NCBI RefSeq assembly: GCF_002807665.1
Contig: NZ_PEAY01000002.1
Span: 310,001 to 374,000, forward strand
Source of the DNA: Neoalteromonas facilis
GTDB lineage: Bacteria > Pseudomonadota > Gammaproteobacteria > Enterobacterales > Alteromonadaceae
Reading direction: 5' to 3'
Length of the DNA stretch: 64,000 bases
Numbering within the stretch: position 1 is the first letter of the stretch; every line of letters starts with the position of its first letter. Under the pieces are notes generated by a model, which searched no databases, was not told the DNA's origin, and saw only the letters and a list, made by a program, of their open reading frames with translations. The translations under genes were made by a program, and so were the position numbers. This document shows positions 1-8,525 of the stretch, in pieces.

Positions 1-504
1 GAGCAATGGGCCTTGGGCTGCATGGATCCTATTTTGTGCCTGGCGAAGTAGGCCGTTGTTTAATGCATTGTCGATGGTTTCACCAAGCTCCCCGTTCCCG
101 GTGCCGCCAATGCCAATAAACCATGCAACTAGCCCTTCCTCATCCTCTTTTTGATAAAGCTTGGCTGGCGTTACATCAAGTGCCGGGGCGCTCAATTGCA
201 TTAACGCGATGTCATGGCTCTCGCCAGGTTGATAGTCTGGGTGAACATACAATTGGCCAATTTGCCTAATGCGCCCATTGATAAGGATGGTGCTCTTAGG
301 CTTAATACAGAATGAGGCGTGGGCGGCCGTTACCACCCATTCTGGTGCAATGAGAGTTCCGTGCGCGCCATCTACGTAGAGAGTGGCGAGTGCTGGAAAG
401 TCATTTATAGTGGCCCTGTATTGTTCATCTGGCACATCATGCCGAATAATAATAGCGTAACTCGGTAAAGGCAAAGTGATAAGTAAAAGTAAGATCCTAA
501 ACAT
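1..504 (-). CDS. Trypsin-like serine protease, C-terminus cut off by the window edge
   Basis: The reverse strand reads from an ATG at 504 without a stop to base 1, giving the first 168 residues. The N-terminus is a short hydrophobic signal peptide (MFRILLLLITLPLPSYA), so the product should be exported. A trypsin-fold His motif (VVTAAHA, near residue 60) and the Asp motif (SHDIALMQL, near residue 98) are visible. The Ser-containing GDSGGP motif would lie beyond the window and cannot be judged. The gene is transcribed divergently from the winged-helix regulator at 638, with 133 bp between the start codons. Substrate unknown. Family call firm, function not. Confidence 0.8.
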   Translation of the reverse strand, partial: MFRILLLLITLPLPSYAIIIRHDVPDEQYRATINDFPALATLYVDGAHGTLIAPEWVVTAAHASFCIKPKSTILINGRIRQIGQLYVHPDYQPGESHDIALMQLSAPALDVTPAKLYQKEDEEGLVAWFIGIGGTGNGELGETIDNALNNGLLRQAQNRIHAAQGPLL

Positions 505-562
505 GTAATAGATTTCTGCGAATGTGAGAATAGGTATCTTTATCTTTGAAACGATAAAAGAA

Positions 563-571
563 TGCTAGAAT
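563..571 (+). promoter_or_regulatory. Possible extended -10 promoter for the winged-helix regulator
   Basis: TGCTAGAAT matches an extended -10 element (TGn plus TAGAAT). The TTGAAA at 546-551 is only 14 bp upstream, too close for a normal -35, so an extended -10 promoter is the better reading. A near-inverted repeat (TTTATC...GATAAA) at about 539-558 overlaps it and could be an operator shared with the divergent protease. Confidence 0.35.
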
Positions 572-637
572 CGCCCACTTAAATATAAGTAACTTTTATC
601 TATCCAATTACTATCCAAGCCAACGTATAGAAGAATC

Positions 638-1354
638 ATGAAGTTAGATGAGCCGATAGAGCTGACAATTGAACGCCTGAAAAGCGCTCCGTTTAAAACC
701 GGAGATGTGTTGGTCAACGTCAGTCAGAATACAATCCAACGCAATGGTGAAACGTACACGCTGCAACCGAAGGTTTTAGAGCTGCTGGTTTTATTAGTAT
801 GCGCGAATGGAGCTACGATAAGTAAGGAGGAAATTACTGCTAACCTTTGGCCCGAAGTTGTTGTTGGCCCAGACTCTCTGGCGAATTGTATGGCTAGATT
901 GCGTAAGGCATTAAATGACGATGCGAAAAGCCCTGCTTATATTCAAACGGTGCAACGAAAAGGGTATCGCTGGTTACCAAGTGTAGAGCTAACCAATGAG
1001 CAAACGCGCCACAACCTATATGCGAAGCGGATAGTATTGATGTGCGCTTTGTTTGGCATTTTTGCCGTCGGGTACTTTATTTACCCAAACACATTCAAAC
1101 AGGAAACCTTTCCATTCCCAGACCTTGCTATTAAGAAGTTGCCTGACGGTGGATACGAAATACAAGCAGGTATAGAAGGTAAGCTGACTGAAGAGAGAAA
1201 GGCGGCACTATTAAAGGAAATAAAACGGATTACCGGTGAAGAACATTCAGATATGGAGTTTACCTTCGATACATTGGTACCAACATGCCCGCCTGTGATC
1301 GAAGGGAAGAAAGATGAAAAAGACTGCGTAGCATCCGAAGCGCAAAAAGATTAA
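638..1354 (+). CDS. Membrane-anchored winged-helix transcriptional regulator (ToxR/CadC-like)
   Basis: A 238-residue protein. Residues about 20-115 form an OmpR/PhoB-type winged helix: TLQPKVLELLVLL, then ISKEEITANLWP, then a recognition segment SLANCMARLRKAL and the wing IQTVQRKGYRWLP. A single membrane span (about 131-149) follows, and then a small, charged periplasmic tail of about 85 residues containing two cysteines. This is the ToxR/CadC layout: DNA binding inside, sensing outside. No receiver domain is present. It lies divergent from a secreted protease, so it may control that gene, but this is only inference from position. Confidence 0.82.
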   Translation: MKLDEPIELTIERLKSAPFKTGDVLVNVSQNTIQRNGETYTLQPKVLELLVLLVCANGATISKEEITANLWPEVVVGPDSLANCMARLRKALNDDAKSPAYIQTVQRKGYRWLPSVELTNEQTRHNLYAKRIVLMCALFGIFAVGYFIYPNTFKQETFPFPDLAIKKLPDGGYEIQAGIEGKLTEERKAALLKEIKRITGEEHSDMEFTFDTLVPTCPPVIEGKKDEKDCVASEAQKD

Positions 1355-1423
1355 CGCGAGCATTTGCTACCGAGTGAAAAACACCGCTGGTCATTAATAA
1401 ACCAATTTAATCCCACTTAACAC

Positions 1424-1451
1424 TTGCAATCTTGGCTAACCTCTATATAAT
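1424..1451 (+). promoter_or_regulatory. Sigma70 promoter of the S10 operon
   Basis: TTGCAA (1424-1429) and a perfect TATAAT (1446-1451) are separated by 16 bp. Transcription would begin near 1458, inside a GCCCAC/GTGGGC hairpin (1456-1475). It is the only strong promoter upstream of rpsJ. Confidence 0.75.
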
Positions 1452-1454
1452 TCG

Positions 1455-1976
<522 letters not shown>

Positions 1977-1994
1977 TAGAAGAGGGTTATAACA

Positions 1995-2633
1995 ATGGCG
2001 ATTGGTCTTATCGGTCGTAAAGTGGGTATGACACGCATCTTCACTGAAGATGGTGTATCTATCCCTGTGACTGTTATTGAAGCAACCCCTAACCGTGTTA
2101 CTCAACTTCGTACAGAGGAAACTGATGGTTACCGTGCATTACAGGTAACTGCTGGTGAGAAGAAAGCAAACCGTGTTAACAAAGCGGCCGCAGGTCACTT
2201 TGCTAAAGCTGGCGTTGAAGCTGGTCGTGGTTTGTGGGAATTCCGTCTAGACGCGAATGAAGGCACAGACATTGAAGTTGGCAGTGAGATAACTGTTGAA
2301 CTATTCAACGAAACTAAAAAAGTTGACGTTGTAGGTACTTCAAAAGGTAAAGGGTTTGCGGGTGCAATTAAGCGTTGGAACTTCAGACACCAACGTAATA
2401 CACACGGTAACTCATTGTCGCATCGTGCTCCTGGTTCAATTGGTCAAAACCAATCTCCAGGTAAAGTATTCAAAGGCAAGAAAATGGCTGGTCAGCTTGG
2501 TAACGAGCGCGTGACTATGCAGTCTTTGGAAGTAGTACGCGTAGACGCAGAAAACAACCTATTGTTGGTTAAAGGCACAGTACCTGGCGCGACTGGCGGT
2601 GACGTCATCGTTAAGCCTGCGGTCAAAGCCTAA
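1995..2633 (+). CDS. rplC: 50S ribosomal protein L3
   Basis: 212 residues, standard for gammaproteobacterial L3. It starts [15 protein letters not shown] and carries the signature [19 protein letters not shown] and the segment [25 protein letters not shown]3 binds 23S rRNA near the 3' end, with its extension reaching toward the peptidyl transferase centre. The Gln in IGQNQ is where PrmB methylates L3 in enterobacteria. An AGAGG ribosome-binding site precedes the ATG. Second gene of the operon. Confidence 0.98.
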   Translation: MAIGLIGRKVGMTRIFTEDGVSIPVTVIEATPNRVTQLRTEETDGYRALQVTAGEKKANRVNKAAAGHFAKAGVEAGRGLWEFRLDANEGTDIEVGSEITVELFNETKKVDVVGTSKGKGFAGAIKRWNFRHQRNTHGNSLSHRAPGSIGQNQSPGKVFKGKKMAGQLGNERVTMQSLEVVRVDAENNLLLVKGTVPGATGGDVIVKPAVKA

Positions 2634-2651
2634 CGTCTGGGGAGTTAAGTG

Positions 2652-3257
2652 ATGGAATTAGCATTGAAAGACGCCAAAGGCGCTCTTGAAGTATCCGAAG
2701 CGACCTTTGGACGTGAGTTCAACGAAGCTCTGGTTCACCAGGTAGTCGTTGCATACGGTGCAGGCGCTCGTCAGGGTACTAAAGCTCAGAAGACACGTTC
2801 TGAAGTACGCGGTGGTGGTAAGAAGCCATGGCGTCAAAAAGGCACTGGTCGTGCACGTGCTGGTACAATCCGCAGCCCAATTTGGGTTGGTGGTGGCCGC
2901 GCATTTGCTGCCAAGCCTCGTGATCACGAGCAAAAGGTCAACAAAAAGATGTACCGTGGTGCGATCAAAAGCATCCTATCTGAATTGGTACGTCAAGACC
3001 GTTTAGTAGTTGTAGAAAGCTTTGGTGTTGATTCACCAAAAACTAAAGCACTACTAACTAAATTAAACGCGCTTGAATTAAAAGACGTTTTAATCGTAAC
3101 GCCTGAAGTTGATGAGAACTTGTTCTTGTCATCACGCAACCTATACAAGGTTGACGTACGTGATGTTGCAGGTATCGACCCGGTCAGCTTAATTGCGTTT
3201 GAAAAAGTGCTAATGACTGCTGATGCAGTTAAGCAACTTGAGGAGGCGTTAGCATGA
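2652..3257 (+). CDS. rplD: 50S ribosomal protein L4
   Basis: 201 residues, matching E. coli L4. A GTG lies one codon upstream (2649), but the ATG at 2652 fits both the family length and the GGAG at 2641-2644. The long internal loop is intact: [30 protein letters not shown] (shown to be basic and glycine-rich at about residues 40-75), which lines the exit tunnel. In E. coli L4 represses its own operon through the leader, so the leader at 1455-1664 is its likely target here. Its stop overlaps the rplW start (ATGA). Confidence 0.97.
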   Translation: MELALKDAKGALEVSEATFGREFNEALVHQVVVAYGAGARQGTKAQKTRSEVRGGGKKPWRQKGTGRARAGTIRSPIWVGGGRAFAAKPRDHEQKVNKKMYRGAIKSILSELVRQDRLVVVESFGVDSPKTKALLTKLNALELKDVLIVTPEVDENLFLSSRNLYKVDVRDVAGIDPVSLIAFEKVLMTADAVKQLEEALA

Positions 3258-3553
3258 ACCAGGAACGTCTATTAAAAGTATTGGTTGCTCCGCACGTGTC
3301 TGAAAAAACGACACTTGCTGCTGAAGCAAACAACACTGTTGTATTTAAAGTTGTTAAAGATGCCAACAAAGCTGAAATCAAAGCAGCTGTTGAATCATTA
3401 TTCGACGTAGAAGTGAATTCTGTACGTACGGTTAACGTTAAAGGTAAAACCAAGCGTCACGGCATGCATTTCGGCAAGCGTAGCGATTGGAAAAAAGCTT
3501 ACGTTGTGTTGAAAGAAGGCCAGGATATCGACTTCGTCGGTGGCGCTGAGTAA
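3254..3553 (+). CDS. rplW: 50S ribosomal protein L23
   Basis: 99 residues. Contains [19 protein letters not shown] at the N-terminus and the conserved [12 protein letters not shown] loop near residues 58-70. L23 sits beside the tunnel exit and is the docking site for trigger factor and SRP in the known ribosome structures. The ATG overlaps the rplD stop by four bases, so translation is probably coupled, which fits their paired assembly. Confidence 0.98.
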   Translation: MNQERLLKVLVAPHVSEKTTLAAEANNTVVFKVVKDANKAEIKAAVESLFDVEVNSVRTVNVKGKTKRHGMHFGKRSDWKKAYVVLKEGQDIDFVGGAE

Positions 3554-3567
3554 GAAGGGGATTAGAC

Positions 3568-4392
3568 ATGCCATTATTGAAAGCTAAGCCAACTTCTGCC
3601 GGACGTCGTCATGTTGTTCAGGTGGTTAACCCTGATCTACATAAAGGTGCACCACACGCGCCTCTATTAGAAAAGAACAGCAAATCTGGTGGTCGTAACA
3701 ACAATGGTCGCATTACCGTGCGCCATATCGGTGGTGGTCACAAGCAACACTACCGTGTAATTGATTTTAAACGTAATAAAGACGGTATCCCTGCGAAGAT
3801 TGAGCGTTTGGAATATGATCCAAACCGTTCAGCTAACATCGCATTGGTATTGTACGCAGACGGTGAACGTCGTTACATCCTTGCGCCTAAAGGTGCACAG
3901 GCTGGTGATGCGGTGCAGTCAGGTTCTGACGCGCCTATCAAGCCAGGTAACGCAATGCCTATGCGCAACATGCCAGTAGGTACTACTGTTCATGCCATCG
4001 AAATGAAGCCTGGTAAAGGTGCTCAAATCGCGCGTTCAGCTGGTGCATATGCACAGATTCTGGCTCGTGATGGAGCATACGTTACTCTGCGTCTTCGTTC
4101 TGGCGAAATGCGTAAAGTATTAGCGGATTGTCGCGCCACCATTGGTGAAGTCGGCAACGCTGAACACATGCTGCGTTCACTTGGTAAAGCCGGTGCTAAT
4201 CGCTGGCGTGGTGTCCGTCCGACCGTTCGTGGTGTTGCCATGAACCCGGTAGATCACCCGCACGGTGGTGGTGAAGGCCGTACTTCTGGAGGCCGTCATC
4301 CGGTTACTCCATGGGGTGTGCCTACTAAGGGTAAGAAAACCCGCAGCAACAAGCGTACAGATAAGCTTATCGTACGTCGTCGTAACAAGTAA
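3568..4392 (+). CDS. rplB: 50S ribosomal protein L2
   Basis: 274 residues, the normal size. Conserved features include the RNA-binding core ([20 protein letters not shown], residues about 37-56) and the C-terminal segment [20 protein letters not shown] with the catalytic-centre histidine corresponding to E. coli His229. L2 is required for subunit association and peptidyl transfer. The reading frame is clean and no odd substitutions were seen. The next gene, rpsS, begins 15 nt later. Confidence 0.98.
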   Translation: MPLLKAKPTSAGRRHVVQVVNPDLHKGAPHAPLLEKNSKSGGRNNNGRITVRHIGGGHKQHYRVIDFKRNKDGIPAKIERLEYDPNRSANIALVLYADGERRYILAPKGAQAGDAVQSGSDAPIKPGNAMPMRNMPVGTTVHAIEMKPGKGAQIARSAGAYAQILARDGAYVTLRLRSGEMRKVLADCRATIGEVGNAEHMLRSLGKAGANRWRGVRPTVRGVAMNPVDHPHGGGEGRTSGGRHPVTPWGVPTKGKKTRSNKRTDKLIVRRRNK

Positions 4393-4407
4393 TAGCGAGG
4401 ATTCACC

Positions 4408-4683
4408 ATGCCACGTTCTCTCAAGAAAGGTCCTTTTATTGACCTTCACTTGCTGAAGAAGGTAGAGGCTGCAGTGGAAAAGAACGAGCGTCGTCCAATT
4501 AAAACTTGGTCACGCCGTTCAATGATTATTCCAGATATGATTGGTTTAACCATTGCAGTCCATAACGGTCGTCAACACGTTCCTGTATTAATCAGTGACG
4601 AAATGGTCGGCCATAAGTTGGGCGAATTTGCGCCAACGCGCACTTACCGCGGCCATGTCGCGGATAAGAAAGCGAAACGTTAA
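4408..4683 (+). CDS. rpsS: 30S ribosomal protein S19
   Basis: 91 residues. It begins [19 protein letters not shown], carries the [22 protein letters not shown] core and ends with [21 protein letters not shown]19 binds with S13 in the 30S head near the A site. A GCGAGG ribosome-binding site precedes the ATG. It is followed by rplV after 10 nt. Confidence 0.98.
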   Translation: MPRSLKKGPFIDLHLLKKVEAAVEKNERRPIKTWSRRSMIIPDMIGLTIAVHNGRQHVPVLISDEMVGHKLGEFAPTRTYRGHVADKKAKR

Positions 4684-4693
4684 GGGGAAAGAG

Positions 4694-5026
4694 ATGGAAG
4701 CATTAGCTAAACACCGTTTTGCCCGTACGTCAGCTCAAAAAGCACGTTTGGTAGCAGATCAGATTCGCGGTTTGCACGTTGAAAAGGCACTTGAGTTATT
4801 AACTTATAGTCCTAAGAAAAGTGCAGCATTGGTCAAGAAAGTACTTGAGTCTGCGATTGCAAATGCAGAGCACAACGAAGGTGCTGATATTGACGAATTG
4901 ACCGTTGCCAAAATCTTTGTTGACGAAGGCCCAACGATGAAGCGGATCAAGACACGTGCAAAAGGCCGTGCTGATCGTATTTTTAAGCGTAGCAGTCACA
5001 TTACTGTGGTTGTAGCGGATAACTAG
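4694..5026 (+). CDS. rplV: 50S ribosomal protein L22
   Basis: 110 residues from the ATG at 4694, the E. coli length; longer upstream reading is not supported because it would overlap rpsS. GGGGAAAGAG provides the ribosome-binding site. The long beta-hairpin that reaches into the exit tunnel is visible as the [18 protein letters not shown] region (about residues 82-99), where macrolide-resistance changes occur in other bacteria; none is obvious here. Part of the S10 operon. Confidence 0.97.
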   Translation: MEALAKHRFARTSAQKARLVADQIRGLHVEKALELLTYSPKKSAALVKKVLESAIANAEHNEGADIDELTVAKIFVDEGPTMKRIKTRAKGRADRIFKRSSHITVVVADN

Positions 5027-5035
5027 GAGTAGAGA

Positions 5036-5743
5036 ATGGGACAGAAGGTACATCCTACGGGTATACGCCTGGGTATCAGCAAGCCATGGACATCTACCTG
5101 GTACGCGAATACTGCAGAGTATGCGGATAACCTGTTTAATGATCATCAGGTACGTCAGTATCTGACTAAGCAGTTGAAGAACGCTTCTCTTTCTAAAATC
5201 GTTATTGAGCGTCCTGCTAAGAGCATCCGTGTGACTATTCACACAGCTCGTCCAGGCGTTGTTATCGGTAAGAAAGGTGAAGATGTAGAAAAGCTTCGTA
5301 ATCACGTATCTAAGCTAGCCGGCGTGCCAGCTCAGATCAATATTGCTGAAGTCCGTAAGCCTGAGCTAGATGCACAGCTAGTAGCTGACAGCATTTCAAG
5401 CCAGCTAGAACGTCGTGTTATGTTCCGTCGCGCTATGAAGCGTGCCGTGCAGAACGCAATGCGTCTAGGTGCTAAAGGTATCAAAGTTGAAGTTAGCGGT
5501 CGTTTAGGCGGCGCAGAAATCGCACGTAGCGAATGGTATCGTGAAGGTCGTGTACCTTTGCACACATTCCGTGCTGATATCGACTATGCAACATCTGAAG
5601 CATTGACTACTTACGGTATCATCGGCGTTAAAGTGTGGATCTTCAAAGGTGAAGTACTAGGTGGATTGCCTGCAGCAAATGCAGTAGAGCAAGCACCAGC
5701 AGCACCTAAGAAGAAAGGCCGTAGCGCTAAGCGAGAGGGCTAA
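5036..5743 (+). CDS. rpsC: 30S ribosomal protein S3
   Basis: 235 residues. The N-terminus is [17 protein letters not shown], followed by the KH domain with its GxxG-type loop in [14 protein letters not shown] (near residues 76-89), and the C-terminal S3 domain ([23 protein letters not shown]). S3 lines the mRNA entry channel and has helicase activity in the known ribosome. The tail is short, lysine-rich and Ala/Pro-containing, as usual. Two bases separate it from rplP. Confidence 0.98.
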   Translation: MGQKVHPTGIRLGISKPWTSTWYANTAEYADNLFNDHQVRQYLTKQLKNASLSKIVIERPAKSIRVTIHTARPGVVIGKKGEDVEKLRNHVSKLAGVPAQINIAEVRKPELDAQLVADSISSQLERRVMFRRAMKRAVQNAMRLGAKGIKVEVSGRLGGAEIARSEWYREGRVPLHTFRADIDYATSEALTTYGIIGVKVWIFKGEVLGGLPAANAVEQAPAAPKKKGRSAKREG

Positions 5744-5745
5744 TC

Positions 5746-6159
5746 ATGTTACAACCAAAGCGTACGAAATTTCGTAAACAGCATAAAGGGCGTAACCGTG
5801 GTCTAGCGATTGCCGGCGGTAAAGTAAGCTTCGGTACATACGGTCTTAAAGCCGTAGCGCGTGGTCGTATGACTGCACGTCAAATCGAAGCAGCTCGTCG
5901 AGCAATGACGCGTCACGTTAAGCGTCAAGGTAAAATTTGGATCCGCGTTTTTCCTGATAAGCCAATTACTGAGAAGCCATTAGAAGTGCGTCAAGGTAAA
6001 GGTAAAGGTAACGTTGAGTACTGGGTATGCCAAATTCAACCGGGTCGTGTGTTATATGAAATGGAAGGTGTTCCAGAAGAACTAGCACGTGAAGCGTTTG
6101 CATTGGCTGCGGCAAAACTGCCATTTAAAACAACCTTTGTAACTCGGACGGTGATGTAA
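5746..6159 (+). CDS. rplP: 50S ribosomal protein L16
   Basis: 137 residues. It starts [19 protein letters not shown] and includes [29 protein letters not shown] and [21 protein letters not shown]16 is essential for A-site tRNA binding; Arg81, the YcfD hydroxylation site of E. coli, appears conserved in the VRQGKGKG-type loop. Its TAA stop shares a base with the rpmC ATG (TAATG), indicating coupled translation. Confidence 0.98.
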   Translation: MLQPKRTKFRKQHKGRNRGLAIAGGKVSFGTYGLKAVARGRMTARQIEAARRAMTRHVKRQGKIWIRVFPDKPITEKPLEVRQGKGKGNVEYWVCQIQPGRVLYEMEGVPEELAREAFALAAAKLPFKTTFVTRTVM

Positions 6160-6350
6160 TGAATGCGACTGAACTAAAAGCAAAGAGCGTAGAAGAATTG
6201 AACGAAGAGCTTCTTGGTCTTCTTAAAGAGCAATTCAATCTACGTATGCAGCATACAACTGGCCAGCTTGAAAAAACTGATCAGTTGAAAAAAGTGCGTC
6301 GTAGCATCGCGCGTGTAAAAACCATTCTGACTGAAAAGGCTAAAAGCTAA
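6159..6350 (+). CDS. rpmC: 50S ribosomal protein L29
   Basis: 63 residues. The two-helix form is plain: [20 protein letters not shown] followed by [30 protein letters not shown]. It sits next to L23 at the tunnel exit. Both ends overlap neighbours by one base (TAATG), so rplP, rpmC and rpsQ are translationally chained. Confidence 0.98.
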   Translation: MNATELKAKSVEELNEELLGLLKEQFNLRMQHTTGQLEKTDQLKKVRRSIARVKTILTEKAKS

Positions 6351-6607
6351 TGACTGAACAAAAAATTCGTACAGTACAAGGTCGTGTGGTAAGTAACAAA
6401 ATGGATAAAACCATCACTGTTATGGTTGAGCGTTTCGTTAAGCACCCTATCTATGGGAAGTTTATCAAGCGTTCTACTAAGCTACACGCTCATGATGAGT
6501 CAAACCAGTGTAATGAAGGTGACGTAGTAACTATTACTGAATGTCGCCCTCTATCTAAGTCTAAGACTTGGAAATTGGTTGACGTTGTCACTAAAGCTGC
6601 TGAATAA
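6350..6607 (+). CDS. rpsQ: 30S ribosomal protein S17, last gene of the S10 operon
   Basis: 85 residues with the OB-fold signature [38 protein letters not shown] and the C-terminal [22 protein letters not shown]17 is a primary 16S rRNA binder. The gene is followed directly by an intrinsic terminator. In most Gammaproteobacteria rplN and the spc operon come next; here they do not. Confidence 0.98.
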   Translation: MTEQKIRTVQGRVVSNKMDKTITVMVERFVKHPIYGKFIKRSTKLHAHDESNQCNEGDVVTITECRPLSKSKTWKLVDVVTKAAE

Positions 6608-6628
6608 TTTAATTATTCAAACCAGTTT

Positions 6629-6656
6629 AAAAAAGGCCGCATCTGCGGCCTTTTTT
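6629..6656 (+). terminator. Rho-independent terminator of the S10 operon
   Basis: GGCCGC-ATCT-GCGGCC (6635-6650) is flanked by A6 and T6, a strong hairpin with a U-tract. A second small inverted repeat (TGAATAAT/ATTATTCA, 6601-6619) overlaps the rpsQ stop codon. Confidence 0.9.
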
Positions 6657-6752
6657 GTTGCTGATTTCCACTCAAAAAATATTTTTTCAGACCTCTTCCT
6701 ATTTATAAAAAGCAGAGTAGAATCGCGGCCGGTTAAATATTGAGCTATTTAA

Positions 6753-7673
6753 ATGGCTATTGGTTTTCATGCGCAACAAGAAAAGTTCTTGTTACGCCTT
6801 TCGCTTTACGTTGCTGGCCTGTTTGTCGTTGTGGCGCTGGTTTTTGCTCAGCTGACAGGCTCAGATGCCATATTATTTGATGGCATGTATTCGCTTATTG
6901 CCTTTTTTATGGCGCTGTTAACCCTGAGGGTGGCGCATTTGGTACAGCTACCAGATGATGATCGCTTTCACTTTGGTTATACCGCGATAGAACCCACATT
7001 AAACTTATTTAAATCGCTAATCATTATCGCTGTCTGTGTGTATGCAGCGATAGGCTCGGTCTATTCGTTAATGTCTGGCGGCAATGTGGCTGAGTATGAT
7101 GTGGCCATATTGTATGGCGTGGTTGCGACAATTGGTTGTTTCGCAATATCGTTTTACATGCGTTTTGCGAGTAAAACGCTACGCTCAGATTTGGTCGATG
7201 TTGATGCCCATACGTGGTTTGTTGATGGTGTACTAAGTGCTTCAATTTTAGCGGGCTTTTTGTCGGCCTATGCCCTTGAGTATATTGGCTTGTCAGCCTA
7301 CTCACCTTTTATCGACCCAATTCTACTGCTGATCCTGAGCATAGTGATGCTGCCCATTCCCATTCGGATCCTATTGAACAGTCTCAATGAGGTTATTAAT
7401 AAAGCACCACCGGAGGCGGTGACTCGTATTATTGAACGCAAGTTAAAGAAAACGTTAGTAGATGTACCCTATGAGCACGTGGAAGTGCGCATCAGTAAGC
7501 AAGGGCGTGACCTCTACTTACTGGTGCATATAATTGTCAGCGATGAATTCGGCGTAGCAACAATTTCCCAGCTCGATGATATTCGCCTCAAGTGTGAAAA
7601 AGACATGCGTGAATGGGACCCGGCGATTCTGATGGATATTCTTTTTATCAAGAACCCTGTGCTAGCGGACTAA
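6753..7673 (+). CDS. Cation diffusion facilitator family transporter
   Basis: 306 residues with about six membrane spans (roughly 15-35, 42-62, 85-107, 117-137, 155-175, 180-205) and a cytoplasmic C-terminal domain of about 95 residues. Metal-site motifs of the CDF family are recognisable: LFDGMYSLI in span 2 and DAHTWFVDGVLS in span 5. It probably exports a divalent metal (Zn, Fe, Co or Mn cannot be separated by eye) in exchange for protons. It sits alone downstream of the S10 terminator, with a TAGAAT at 6718-6723 as a possible -10, and converges on the GDPD gene with only one base between the coding regions. Confidence 0.82.
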   Translation: MAIGFHAQQEKFLLRLSLYVAGLFVVVALVFAQLTGSDAILFDGMYSLIAFFMALLTLRVAHLVQLPDDDRFHFGYTAIEPTLNLFKSLIIIAVCVYAAIGSVYSLMSGGNVAEYDVAILYGVVATIGCFAISFYMRFASKTLRSDLVDVDAHTWFVDGVLSASILAGFLSAYALEYIGLSAYSPFIDPILLLILSIVMLPIPIRILLNSLNEVINKAPPEAVTRIIERKLKKTLVDVPYEHVEVRISKQGRDLYLLVHIIVSDEFGVATISQLDDIRLKCEKDMREWDPAILMDILFIKNPVLAD

Positions 7674-7674
7674 A

Positions 7675-8502
7675 TTACTTGCAGCCCGGAAGCACAAACG
7701 CGTTAGCGGTTTCCTCTGTATTCAGGACAACCTGCACATTCTCCATGCGTGCGAGACGGGTGATCAGCGCCTTATCATTGGGCACATGGTAAATAAACAT
7801 CGGTACATGTCGCAGTACCTGTTCACTTATTGCGTTGTATACCGGATCGTCTAGCTCGCCGTAGTTAGTGCCCATTACGGTAAAATCGAAGAAGTAATAC
7901 ACTAATTTATAGAAGTTGTGCACAAACGCTGTACCGATATACGACTGCGGTAGTGGTTGTGTATCGAGCATGGTCATAAAACCTGCGTCTCGGAAGGCGG
8001 CTAGTTTGATCGGATGTTCTGTTTCTATCACTACTTTACTCACCATAGGAGTATTGGTGGTTATCTTTGTAAGGCGAGCAACCGCTTGTGCAACTTCTTC
8101 TGTGTTTAAGCGCGTAAGCTTTTTAAAGTCCAGCCACACATAAATAGGCTTTTGTAGGTGTGCGAAAAGCTTTTCCAGTGATAACAGCTCACCATTTTTG
8201 AGGTTATAGGGCCTATCGTGACTGACAACATACTGCCCCAACTCCACATCAAAATACACGTCAACTTCAACACCTTGAGCGCCGTTATCGATAGCCAGGT
8301 TGATGGCGTCAATCGAATTGGCTTGTTGCAAGCGGATACTTGAGTCGGTGACCAAGCCACGGGTTGACCATGCCTTGTCGCAATAGTCCAATGCTAAGGC
8401 TGATTGTCGCTGTGCTAGCTGCTTATCAACATAGGCCACCGCAATGTGATAACCAACAATACAAGTCACCAGTATGGCGAGTGCAACATAGCGCTTTTTC
8501 AT
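7675..8502 (-). CDS. Glycerophosphodiester phosphodiesterase-like protein, lacking the HRG histidine
   Basis: 275 residues from the ATG at 8502, 23 nt after the stop of the LtaS-like gene; a longer reading would overlap that gene. A membrane anchor or uncleaved signal covers residues 5-24. The GDPD fold is suggested by GVEVDVYFD and VVSHDRPYN (metal Glu/Asp and second His) after an acceptor region NSIDAINLAIDNGAQ. The first catalytic motif, normally HRG, reads STRG (Thr47), and the later Glu-Ile-Lys strand reads LDFKK. It may act on glycerophosphate-containing envelope molecules together with its partner, or be catalytically altered. Family call moderate. Confidence 0.68.
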   Translation of the reverse strand: MKKRYVALAILVTCIVGYHIAVAYVDKQLAQRQSALALDYCDKAWSTRGLVTDSSIRLQQANSIDAINLAIDNGAQGVEVDVYFDVELGQYVVSHDRPYNLKNGELLSLEKLFAHLQKPIYVWLDFKKLTRLNTEEVAQAVARLTKITTNTPMVSKVVIETEHPIKLAAFRDAGFMTMLDTQPLPQSYIGTAFVHNFYKLVYYFFDFTVMGTNYGELDDPVYNAISEQVLRHVPMFIYHVPNDKALITRLARMENVQVVLNTEETANAFVLPGCK

Positions 8503-8525
8503 TGTTTTGTTTTCCGTAATTCGCG

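Noticed and set aside
2749-3006. Overlapping frames inside rplD and other ribosomal protein genes
   Set aside because: They are alternative readings of highly conserved genes, with codon usage of the wrong frame and no start signals.
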